A stretch of 64,000 bases of DNA from positions 806,001 to 870,000 of the forward strand of contig JAAVUU010000001.1 in assembly GCA_018449595.1 (NCBI GenBank), written 5' to 3'. Source of the stretch: Rhizobiales bacterium dw_265. Lineage in GTDB: Bacteria > Pseudomonadota > Alphaproteobacteria > Micropepsales > Micropepsaceae. A program made the position numbers and the translations under genes. This document shows positions 9,815-19,824 of the stretch, piece by piece; within the stretch, counting starts at the first letter, position 1; every line of letters starts with the position of its first letter. The notes under the pieces are model-generated. The model did not search any database. It was not told the DNA's origin and saw only the letters and a list, made by a program, of their open reading frames with translations.

Positions 9815-10741
9815 ATGGCCGCCGCCGCCAAAAAGATCGAGACCCCAAGCCGGCTGCAGGCCGAGCTGGCCCAGCGGATATTGCAGCACCTGAAGCAGCA
9901 GGGGGCCGCGCCCGGCCACCACCTGGTGGAACAGGATTTGTGTGCGCAATTTTCGGTTTCGCGCACGCCCATCCGCGGGGCGCTGAAGCTTCTGGAGGCG
10001 GAGGGTGCGATTGCGCCCCGGCCCCATCGCGGTTTTGTGCTGGCCCGGCCGATCAAGGAGGCGCCGCAAGCCATCCTTGCCAAGCCGCAGGACGAAGAAG
10101 CCCGCCGCCTGTTCATCGACATCGCCCAGGCCCGCAACACCGAAACCCTGCCCGACGAAATCGCCCAGCAGGAACTGGTGCGGCGCTTCGACGCCAAGCT
10201 GCCTGTCGTGCTGCGGGTGTTGCGCCAGATGGCGGAACTGCGGCTGGTGGAGCGCAAGCCCGGCAATGGCTGGGCCTTTTCCAGCGCCGCCCAGACCGGC
10301 CGCGCCCAGAATGAAAGCTATGCCTTTCGCCGCATCATCGAGCCGGCCATGCTGCTGCAGCCCAGCTTCCGGCTGGACCGCGACTGGGCGCAGAAAAGCC
10401 GCGCGGCGCAGATGGCGATGCGGCGGCGGCGCTGGCGTCCCGCCGACGCGGCGGAATTCCACGACCTCAACACCGATTTCCACGAACAGCTGGCCCGCTG
10501 TTCCGGCAACTGGCACATGCAGAAGGCGGTGCAGCAGCAGATCGCGCTGCGCCGCTTCCTCAACTACAATTGGGAATACGACATGGCGCTGGTCTATGAG
10601 GCGATTGACGAGCATGTCGAAATCCTCGACGCACTGGACGGCGGCTGGAACGAAAAGGCCTCGGCCCTGATGCTGCACCACATCACCTCCAGTGCCAGCC
10701 CGCCCGAAGTGCGCGCCGCCAAGCGGGCCGAAACGGTGTGA
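9815..10741 (+). CDS. GntR-family transcriptional regulator with two winged-helix segments and FCD-like domain
   Basis: A 308-residue regulator. Residues about 17-75 form a GntR winged helix (LCAQFSVSRTPIRGALKLLE is the recognition region). A second segment around residues 105-165 (EIAQQELVRRFDAKLPVVLR, then LVERKPGNGWAF) looks like another winged helix, and the remainder resembles the all-helical FCD ligand-binding domain (DLNTDFHEQLARCSGNWHM; YEAIDEHVEILDAL). Start ATG 9815 is chosen because an upstream extension would run through the promoter region. It is divergent from the SDR-cupin pair, which it probably controls; the inducer is unknown. Confidence 0.85.
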   Translation: MAAAAKKIETPSRLQAELAQRILQHLKQQGAAPGHHLVEQDLCAQFSVSRTPIRGALKLLEAEGAIAPRPHRGFVLARPIKEAPQAILAKPQDEEARRLFIDIAQARNTETLPDEIAQQELVRRFDAKLPVVLRVLRQMAELRLVERKPGNGWAFSSAAQTGRAQNESYAFRRIIEPAMLLQPSFRLDRDWAQKSRAAQMAMRRRRWRPADAAEFHDLNTDFHEQLARCSGNWHMQKAVQQQIALRRFLNYNWEYDMALVYEAIDEHVEILDALDGGWNEKASALMLHHITSSASPPEVRAAKRAETV

Positions 10742-10833
10742 TGACAGGCTTGGCAAGACTGCTTCTGGCTGCGATGTTGCTGGCCACGCCCGCATTGGCG
10801 GCGTTCGGCTTAGGCGTTCGGATAGTGAAGTAG
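10741..10833 (+). CDS. Possible 30-residue signal-peptide-like ORF (remnant or small exported peptide)
   Basis: The ATG overlaps the GntR stop as TGATG. The predicted product starts MTGLARLLLAAMLLATPALA, a textbook signal peptide ending in an Ala-X-Ala site, and then stops after ten more residues (AFGLGVRIVK). It could be a real small exported peptide coupled to the regulator, but a truncated remnant of a longer exported protein is equally likely. No further open frame that continues it convincingly was found before the tRNA gene. Confidence 0.3.
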   Translation: MTGLARLLLAAMLLATPALAAFGLGVRIVK

Positions 10834-10916
10834 CGGTCGCAGCCGGAACACCGGGGGAACGTTCCTGAGGAAAGCGCGGGAACGGATCGAAGGGGGCCAA
10901 GCCAAGTGCTTGAAAA

Positions 10917-10992
10917 TGGTGGGTGATGTAGGGATCGAACCTACGACAAGCTGATTAAGAGTCAGCTGCTCTACCAACTGAGCTAATCACCC
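10917..10992 (-). tRNA. tRNA-Lys (anticodon CUU)
   Basis: Reading the minus strand, GGGTGAT pairs with ATCACCC as the acceptor stem, TAGCTCAGTTGGTAGAGCA is the D arm, the anticodon stem GCTGA/TCAGC encloses the loop CTCTTAA (anticodon CTT, reading AAG), and GGTTCGATCC is the T loop region. Discriminator A and CCA are encoded in the genome. Cloverleaf is complete at 76 nt. Confidence 0.97.
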
Positions 10993-11300
10993 ACACGGCG
11001 TAGGCGCGAGCCGGAGCCGCAACCTAAACCACCCCGGCGGCCAAAAAGCACCTTCGGGGAGGGGCCTATTAGCAGAGGGGTACCCCCCTGTCCACTGGCG
11101 ATTGCGAACCCGGTTGTGAGCGGTTTTCGGGGCAGTTCCGTGGCCCCCTTTTCGTCTCGAGCGCCGCATTCCGCGGCGCGACCCTCAGCACACACCAGCT
11201 TCCTTCCCCCGCGACCAGCGGGCGAAGGTGTCGCAACGAGGTGTCTGCCTCTTGGCAGACCCGAGTTGCGACGGATGGGGGCAACCAAAAAACACCGGCA
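10993..11300. other. Intergenic region between rodA and tRNA-Lys
   Basis: 308 bp without a supported gene. It holds a GGGGTACCCC palindrome near 11077 and a small CGCCGC/GCGGCG hairpin near 11161. The tRNA promoter must lie in the part next to 10993, but I see no confident -35/-10 pair. Open frames here look like chance frames in GC-rich DNA. Confidence 0.5.
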
Positions 11301-12455
11301 CTAAATAATTCCACCAGAATGACGCGGAATTTCGACTTGCCGGTGGATGTGCACGCTCATCAGGATGCCGAAGCCCAGCATCACCGTCAGCATGGCCGAG
11401 CCGCCATAGGACAGCAGCGGCATGGGAATGCCGACCACCGGAATAAGTCCCATCACCATCAGCCCATTGACCATGATGTAGAAGAAGAAATTCAGGATGA
11501 TGCCCATCGCCAGCAGCCGTCCGAACTGGCTGCGGGCGCTCATCGCGGTCTGCACGCCATAGAAGATCACCACCGCGAACAGCACCAGCAGCGCCATGGC
11601 GCCGACAAAGCCGAATTCCTCGCAAAAACTGGTCCAGATGAAATCGGTCTGGCTTTCGGGCAGGAAGTTCAGCCGGCTCTGGGTGCCGTTGAGGAAGCCC
11701 TTGCCCGCCACACCGCCGGAGCCGATGGCGATCTTGGCCTGGGTGATGTTCCAGCCCTTGCCCAGGGCATCGGCTTCCGGGTGGATGAACGTCTCGACCC
11801 GCGCCTTCTGATAGTCATGCAGCACAAAGCGCCAGGCCAGCGGCGCCGCCGCCGCCACGCCGCCCAGCGTGGGCAGTATCCACCACCAGGAAAGCCCCGC
11901 CAGGAACAGCAGCGAACAGCCATCCATCACAATGATGAGCGTGGTGCCCAGGTTGGGCTGCAGCACCACAAAGACGGCGGGAATGGCGATCATGCCCAGC
12001 CCGATAGCCAGCGGCCCCGGCCTGGAGACATCCTCGATATTCTTGCCGTGCAGGAAGCGCGACAAGGCCAGCACCAGGGCGATCTTCATCAGTTCGGAGG
12101 GCTGCAGGTCCAGCGGCCCCAGCGCGATCCAGCGCTGGGCGCCCAGCCCGACATGGCCAGCCACGTCCACCGCCACCAGCAGCAGCAGCGCCACGCCATA
12201 GGCGGGATAGGCCAGCGACATCCACACCCGGACATCGATCACCGAGGCCAGCACCAGCACGACCAGCCCCAGCGCGAAATGGGCGATCTGCTTCAGCGCC
12301 CAGGGCTGGAAGTGGCCGCCCGCCACGGAATAGAGCATGGCGATGCCGGCCGAGGCGATCAGGGCGATCAGCAGCACCAGGCCCCAGTTCACCTCCAGCA
12401 GCTTGTCGGCAAAGCTCAGCGTGCGTTTGGCGGCGGCGTAAGGGCGCAGGACCAT
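11301..12455 (-). CDS. rodA: Rod shape-determining protein RodA (SEDS glycosyltransferase)
   Basis: A 384-residue polytopic SEDS-family peptidoglycan glycosyltransferase working with PBP2 in lateral wall synthesis. About ten membrane segments are visible; signatures include GAQRWIALGPLDLQPSELMK, QPNLGTTLI, LNFLPESQTDFIWTSFCEE and the C-terminal PLLSYGGSAMLT. Its ATG overlaps the mrdA stop by one base (TAATG). Last gene of mreB-mreC-mreD-mrdA-rodA. Confidence 0.97.
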   Translation of the reverse strand: MVLRPYAAAKRTLSFADKLLEVNWGLVLLIALIASAGIAMLYSVAGGHFQPWALKQIAHFALGLVVLVLASVIDVRVWMSLAYPAYGVALLLLVAVDVAGHVGLGAQRWIALGPLDLQPSELMKIALVLALSRFLHGKNIEDVSRPGPLAIGLGMIAIPAVFVVLQPNLGTTLIIVMDGCSLLFLAGLSWWWILPTLGGVAAAAPLAWRFVLHDYQKARVETFIHPEADALGKGWNITQAKIAIGSGGVAGKGFLNGTQSRLNFLPESQTDFIWTSFCEEFGFVGAMALLVLFAVVIFYGVQTAMSARSQFGRLLAMGIILNFFFYIMVNGLMVMGLIPVVGIPMPLLSYGGSAMLTVMLGFGILMSVHIHRQVEIPRHSGGII

Positions 12456-14368
12456 TACTCACCGGCCTTCGCAAATTTTGGCCCCAACGGCGCGGCATCG
12501 GCAGCCTGGCTCACCGGATAGGCCGGCGGCAGCTTGGCCGGATCACGCTGCTGGCAAAACAGCATCACGTCGCGCGCCATCTGCACATGCGGATGGGCCG
12601 GCGTCGCACCATGCTCGATGATGCTGACGATGGCGTATTTTGGATCGATCACCGGCGCAAAACCGATGAACAAAGCATGGTCGCGCAGCTTCCATTCCAG
12701 CGCGGAATTCTTGGTGATGGGACCACCGTGCTGGCCTTCGGAATAGACGCGCACCTGGGCGGTACCGGTCTTGCCGGCCATCTCGAAGCCCGGCTCGGTG
12801 ATGCGCCAGTTGAAGGCGCTGCCGCCGCCCTCGTTCATCACCTTGTTCATGCCGCTGCGCACCCGTGTCAGGGCCTCGTCGCTGAAATCCAGCTTTGCCG
12901 CCTCAGGCCGCGGCACGGCCTTGCCGCCGACAGAGTGCACCAGCCGCGGCACCACCTGCTTGCCGCTGGCCAGGCGCGCGGCCTGCTGCACAAGTTGCAG
13001 CGGCGTGACGGTGACATAGCCCTGGCCGATACCCACGCTCAGGGTATCGCCCTGCTGCCACGGCTGCTTGTAGGTCTTCTGCTTCCATTCGCGCGACGGC
13101 ACCAGGCCGGAATGCTCGCCCGGCAGTTCGATGCCGGTGACCTTGCCCAGGCCCAGCTTCCTGGCGGCCTGCTCGATGGCGTCGATGCCCACGCGATGCG
13201 CGGTTTGATAGAAAAAGACGTCGCAACTGTTCTTGATGCCGCCTTCCAGGTCCAGGGTGCCGTGGCCGTGGGGCCGCCAGCAATGGAATTCATGGCCGCC
13301 AAAGACAAACACGCCCGGGCAGTTGACCCGATAGCTCGGCGTGGCGATTCCGGCTTCCACCGCCGCCAGCGCCACCGCGGTCTTGAAGGTGGAGCCGGGC
13401 GGATAGATGCCGCTGGTCACCTTGTTCAGCAGCGGCTTGTGGTCGTCGGCGGTCAGGCCCTGCCACTGCGCGCCGGAAAGCCCGACATTGAACCAGTTGG
13501 GATCGAAGCCCGGGGTGGAAGACAGCGCGAGGATGTCGCCATTGTTGACGTCCATCACCACCATGGCCGCGCTTTCGCCGTCCAGCTTCTGGTCGGCCAG
13601 CTGCTGAACCTGGCGATCGATGGTCAGGTAGACATCCTCGCCGATCTCACCCGGGTCCTTGCCCAGTTCGCGAATGATGCGGCCATAGGCATTGACCTCG
13701 ACGCGGCTGGCGCCGGCGCGGCCGCGGATATCCTTGTCGAACTGCTTCTCGATGCCGCGCTTGCCGATGCGCATGCCCGGCAGGCTCATCAGCGGATCGT
13801 CGCTCTGCTGCAATTCCTGCTCGGACACGGAGGCGACATAGCCCAGGATATGCACCAGCTCGGCGCCGAACGGATAGTCGCGGCTTTCGCCCACGTCCGG
13901 CTGGACGCCGGGCAGATAGGGCAGGTGCAGGTTGACGCGGGAGAATTCCTCCCAGGTCAGGTTCTCCACCACCGGCACCGGCACGAACTTCCGGTTCATG
14001 GCGATGTCGTGCATCACCTTCTTCTTCTGCTGGTCCGACAGCAGGATCACCTTGCCGATCTGGTCCAGCGCCTGGGCAACGCCCTCGGTCGCCTGCTCGC
14101 TCACCAGCAGCACGCGATAGTTGCGGCGGCTGTTGGCCAATTCCACCCCGAAACGGTCCAGGATGCGGCCGCGCGGCGGCGCGATCAGGCGTTCGGAAAC
14201 GCGGTTGTCCTCGGCCTCGACCATGTATTGGTCGCCGTCGCGTATCTGCAATTGATAGAGGCGGCCGGCCAGTACCGCGAACACCGCCGTCATCGCCCCG
14301 CCCAGCCCCACGGCGCGGCGGGAGAAGGTGGCGTAGCGGCTTTTGTCCTTCTTATCGAACAGCGGCAT
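12455..14368 (-). CDS. mrdA: Penicillin-binding protein 2 (elongasome transpeptidase)
   Basis: A 637-residue class B PBP that cross-links lateral-wall peptidoglycan. It has one N-terminal membrane anchor (about residues 20-40), the dimerisation-domain stretch APPRGRILDRFG (63-74), the active-site Ser-X-X-Lys at 326-329 (PPGSTFKT), Ser-X-Asp at 381-383 (NSCDVFF) and the Lys-Thr-Gly box in MAGKTGTAQ near residue 525. Starts one base into the mreD stop (TGATG) and ends into rodA, so it is translated from the elongasome operon. Confidence 0.97.
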   Translation of the reverse strand: MPLFDKKDKSRYATFSRRAVGLGGAMTAVFAVLAGRLYQLQIRDGDQYMVEAEDNRVSERLIAPPRGRILDRFGVELANSRRNYRVLLVSEQATEGVAQALDQIGKVILLSDQQKKKVMHDIAMNRKFVPVPVVENLTWEEFSRVNLHLPYLPGVQPDVGESRDYPFGAELVHILGYVASVSEQELQQSDDPLMSLPGMRIGKRGIEKQFDKDIRGRAGASRVEVNAYGRIIRELGKDPGEIGEDVYLTIDRQVQQLADQKLDGESAAMVVMDVNNGDILALSSTPGFDPNWFNVGLSGAQWQGLTADDHKPLLNKVTSGIYPPGSTFKTAVALAAVEAGIATPSYRVNCPGVFVFGGHEFHCWRPHGHGTLDLEGGIKNSCDVFFYQTAHRVGIDAIEQAARKLGLGKVTGIELPGEHSGLVPSREWKQKTYKQPWQQGDTLSVGIGQGYVTVTPLQLVQQAARLASGKQVVPRLVHSVGGKAVPRPEAAKLDFSDEALTRVRSGMNKVMNEGGGSAFNWRITEPGFEMAGKTGTAQVRVYSEGQHGGPITKNSALEWKLRDHALFIGFAPVIDPKYAIVSIIEHGATPAHPHVQMARDVMLFCQQRDPAKLPPAYPVSQAADAAPLGPKFAKAGE

Positions 14369-14916
14369 CAGATGTCACCACGGGAAGCGCCGACCAGGCG
14401 ATGGTGAATCCAACCTATCACCAGGGCGGTGGGGACATAGAACAAAACCGTCATCGCCAATTCGCTGACGATGGGGCCGAGCGGCGGCAGATGCGCGCCC
14501 GCCGTCAGCAGGGCAAGGCCCGCGACCGTGAACCAGGCGATGGCGCAGGCAAAGGCGGCGGCGGCGGCAAAACCCATCACCGCGACCGCGCCGGAAAGAC
14601 CGGCAAAGCTGTCGCGCTGGCGCGCCACCAGCGCATAGGTCAGCACGAATGCCAGGGTCCATACCCCCGGCGGGCCGCCCGACAGCACATCTTCCGCGAA
14701 ACCGATGGCCAGCGCCGCGGCGGGGCTCATCAGGTCGGGGCGCACCAGGCACCAGAAATAGACTGGCACCAGCGCCAGCAGCGGCGGCGGTACCGCCCCG
14801 CCCAGCAGCGCGAGGGGGATATTCGCGATCAACACCGCCAGCAGGCCGCAGGCCAGCGGCACCAGCCCGGCGAGGAAGCGCAAGCGGGGCTGGGCGACGC
14901 GCTCCAGGGTCGCCAT
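14368..14916 (-). CDS. mreD: Rod shape-determining protein MreD
   Basis: A 182-residue protein with five to six hydrophobic segments, the membrane component bridging MreC and the RodA-PBP2 pair. The pattern RPDLMSPAAALAIGFAEDVL followed by GGPPG is characteristic of MreD. I start at ATG 14916, one base after the mreC stop; the further upstream ATG at 14940 lies inside mreC with no ribosome binding site. Confidence 0.9.
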   Translation of the reverse strand: MATLERVAQPRLRFLAGLVPLACGLLAVLIANIPLALLGGAVPPPLLALVPVYFWCLVRPDLMSPAAALAIGFAEDVLSGGPPGVWTLAFVLTYALVARQRDSFAGLSGAVAVMGFAAAAAFACAIAWFTVAGLALLTAGAHLPPLGPIVSELAMTVLFYVPTALVIGWIHHRLVGASRGDI

Positions 14917-14917
14917 G

Positions 14918-15931
14918 TCAGCGATCCACGTCTTCAGCATCGGCAGGCGCGGGTTCCGGCCTGGGCGCCGCCACGATGGGCTTGGGGACCACCACCGGCT
15001 TGGGCGGCGGCGTCACGGCCACGGGAACGGGCGGCGGAGGCGGCGCCATCGGCTTGAGGCCGGCAGCATCGGCGGGAAGCTGGGCAGTGGCGGGCAACGC
15101 CTCCGGCGGCTTGGAGAAGTTCAGGATCTCGACATCTTGGCTGGAGGCGGCATCGGCCAGCAGCGCCACGCGCCAGCCGCCCTGGCTGTCGGCCACCACG
15201 GTGCCGATGGGCAGGCCCGCCGGCAACAACCCGCCATCGCCCGACGACACCACCTGGTCGCCGGCATGGAGCGTGGCGGTGTGCAGCATCATGTCCAAGG
15301 TGGGATTGGCGGTGTTGTCGCCGGTCATGATGCCCTGAATGTTTCCGGGCGCGCCTGAAGAAGCCGCAATGGTCACGGGAATGCGGCTGTTGAGGTCGGT
15401 CAGCAGGATCACCCAACTGGTGCGGCTGCCCGCCAGATAGATGCGCCCGATCATGCCGCGCGCATCCACCACCGCCTGGCCCGGCAGGGCATGGTTGTCG
15501 CGCCCCGCATCCAGGATCATGGTCTGCAGGAAGGGACGACTGGCCCGGCCGATCACCCGCGCCAGCACCGCATTCATCTTGGGATCGGGCACCGCATGCA
15601 GCAGCGTCTGGTAGCGCCCCACCCGGCCCTGCAGCACGATGGCCACATTGCGCCACTGGCGCAGGCGGGCGTTTTCTTCCTTCAGTTTGAGATTCTGCTC
15701 ATAGACAGTGAAGATTTCGCCGATCGAACCGACCCAGCGGTCGAAGCCCGCCACCGGGGCGCGCACCTTCTCCAGCGCCGGGGCCATCCAGTCCGTGACG
15801 TGAGCCCGCGCCTTGTCAAACAACCCGCTCTGCGCCTTGCCCAGCAGCACCAGCACCACGGCGAGCGCGATCACGATCACCAGCGGAAGCTGGGCATTGC
15901 TCTTGCGGGCGATCTTCCAGGCGTTTGCCAT
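14918..15931 (-). CDS. mreC: Rod shape-determining protein MreC
   Basis: A 337-residue periplasmic protein anchored by one N-terminal helix (LPLVIVIALAVVLVLLG), followed by a coiled coil (EQNLKLKEENARLRQWRN) and the beta-barrel domains with ARVIGR and VVDARGMIGRIYLAG. The C-terminus is a long Pro/Ala/Val-rich tail (residues about 290-337). It scaffolds PBP2 and RodA. Follows mreB by 27 bp. Confidence 0.95.
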   Translation of the reverse strand: MANAWKIARKSNAQLPLVIVIALAVVLVLLGKAQSGLFDKARAHVTDWMAPALEKVRAPVAGFDRWVGSIGEIFTVYEQNLKLKEENARLRQWRNVAIVLQGRVGRYQTLLHAVPDPKMNAVLARVIGRASRPFLQTMILDAGRDNHALPGQAVVDARGMIGRIYLAGSRTSWVILLTDLNSRIPVTIAASSGAPGNIQGIMTGDNTANPTLDMMLHTATLHAGDQVVSSGDGGLLPAGLPIGTVVADSQGGWRVALLADAASSQDVEILNFSKPPEALPATAQLPADAAGLKPMAPPPPPVPVAVTPPPKPVVVPKPIVAAPRPEPAPADAEDVDR

Positions 15932-15958
15932 TGTGGACGCGGCCCCTGACCGCGCGTC

Positions 15959-18662
<2,704 letters not shown>

Positions 18663-18768
18663 GATGCTAGTCCTTCTGTTCGCCGCAGATCGCGGCTTCG
18701 ATTCTCCTGTTGCGTTGATCCCCTAACCGCCCGGCGCGCGACCATTCGCACGCGCGGAGGACTAGGGG
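18663..18768 (-). promoter_or_regulatory. leuA leader RNA with mutually exclusive pairings over the ribosome binding site
   Basis: On the minus strand, CTAGTCCT (18758-18765), which overlaps the leader stop codon, is perfectly complementary to AGGACTAG (18667-18674), which contains the leuA ribosome binding site. Alternatively CCCCTA (18763-18768) can pair with TAGGGG (18720-18725), enclosing a GC-rich inner hairpin. The two pairings cannot coexist. No strong T-run follows, which argues for control of translation initiation rather than simple transcription termination (inference). Confidence 0.6.
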
Positions 18769-18890
18769 CAGCTAAGAAGAAGAAGCGCGCTTGCGGACGA
18801 ACCGAGGGAAGGACGGGGCTGCGTGTTGGCGCGCGCGAAACCGCGGGGGAAAATCCCCTGTGCGGTCCCGATGTGTGCGCCTTGCGTCAT
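18762..18890 (-). CDS. leuA leader peptide (42 residues, four consecutive Leu codons)
   Basis: A short open frame begins at ATG 18890 and ends at TAG 18762, 99 bases before leuA. Its product begins MTQGAHIGTAQ and ends SASALLLLSCP. The four Leu codons (all CTT, 18774-18785) sit near the C-terminus, the arrangement of classical amino-acid attenuation leaders. Leucine starvation would stall ribosomes there, covering the downstream segment that otherwise pairs with the leuA ribosome binding site. Leader peptides before leuA are known in proteobacteria; this exact peptide I do not recognise. Confidence 0.75.
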   Translation of the reverse strand: MTQGAHIGTAQGIFPRGFARANTQPRPSLGSSASALLLLSCP

Positions 18891-19056
18891 TGACCTGTCG
18901 CCGTTCCGCCCGTGAAAATTTCCGGTGCTCGACGCGGGGTAAGTCGCGGATAAACCACTATTTTTCCCTGCGTTTGCGCGGTTTTACGCTGATTTTGCGA
19001 TAGCGCGCAAGTGTGCGCAGGATGGCCGGTCAAAATAATGCCGGACGGCCGCCCGC
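18891..19056. promoter_or_regulatory. Divergent leuA / osmoprotectant ABC promoter region
   Basis: 166 bp between the leuA leader ORF and the start of the ABC ATPase gene. The DNA is relatively AT-rich around 18915-18985, which suits promoters, but I cannot assign -35 and -10 boxes with confidence for either direction. Confidence 0.35.
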
Positions 19057-19824
19057 GTGATCGAAATCCTCGGTGTTTCCAAGACTTATGGCGCGCGCGG
19101 AGCCGGGGGGCCGGCGGCGCTGACAAACCTTTCCCTGACGGTTCCCGACGGCGAATTCCTGGCCCTGATTGGTCCGTCCGGCTGCGGCAAGACCACCACT
19201 CTGGGTCTGATCAACCGGCTGGTGGACCCCGATGCGGGCGAAGTGCGGCTGGAGGGGCGCGACATCGCCGGCCAGGACGCCGCCTTGCTGCGCCGGAGCA
19301 TCGGCTATGTCTTTCAGGAAGCTGGACTTTTCCCGCACCTGACGGTGGCCGAGAATATCGCCATGACGCCTCGGCTGATGGGCTGGCCCAAAGCCGAGAC
19401 CCAGGCCCGGGTGACGGAACTTCTGGCGCTGGTGCGGCTGGACGCCTTTGCCCAGCGCATGCCGGCGCAACTCAGCGGCGGCCAGCGCCAGCGCGTGGCG
19501 CTGGCCCGCGCCCTGGCGGCGCGGCCCCATATCCTGTTGCTGGACGAGCCGTTCGGGGCGCTGGACCCCCTGACCCGGGACGAGGTCGCCCAGGATGTGC
19601 GCGACATCCACCGGCGGTTGAAGCTGACCACGGTGATGGTGACCCATGACATGACCGAGGCGCTGTTGCTGGCAGACCGCATCGCGGTGATGCGCGACGG
19701 CGCTTTGGTGCAGGCCGGCACCCCGCGCGAACTGGTGGCGCATCCGGCGGATGGTTTCGTCTCGGCCATGCTGGAAACACCACGCCGGCGCGCCGTGGCG
19801 CTGGCAAACGCGCTGCACGCCTGA
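19057..19824 (+). CDS. ABC transporter ATP-binding protein, osmoprotectant (OpuBA/ProV) type
   Basis: A 255-residue ATPase with Walker A GPSGCGKTT (about residue 44), Q-loop, signature LSGGQRQRVALARALA, Walker B ILLLDEPFGALD and the switch histidine in VMVTHDMTEA. The QEAGLFPHLTVAENI and INRLVDPDAGEV stretches resemble glycine-betaine/choline/carnitine importers. It lacks the C-terminal CBS pair found in some OpuA/ProV proteins. Start is GTG 19057. Its stop overlaps the next gene as TGATG, so the pair is translationally coupled. Confidence 0.88.
   Translation: MIEILGVSKTYGARGAGGPAALTNLSLTVPDGEFLALIGPSGCGKTTTLGLINRLVDPDAGEVRLEGRDIAGQDAALLRRSIGYVFQEAGLFPHLTVAENIAMTPRLMGWPKAETQARVTELLALVRLDAFAQRMPAQLSGGQRQRVALARALAARPHILLLDEPFGALDPLTRDEVAQDVRDIHRRLKLTTVMVTHDMTEALLLADRIAVMRDGALVQAGTPRELVAHPADGFVSAMLETPRRRAVALANALHA

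Noticed and set aside
10834..10916. GGGGAACGTTCC palindrome as an sRNA or promoter
   Set aside because: It is short and isolated, with no -35/-10 pair or terminator that would define a transcript.
11011..11300. Several overlapping frames on both strands between tRNA-Lys and rodA
   Set aside because: No ribosome binding sites, no recognisable domains and composition typical of antisense frames in GC-rich DNA.
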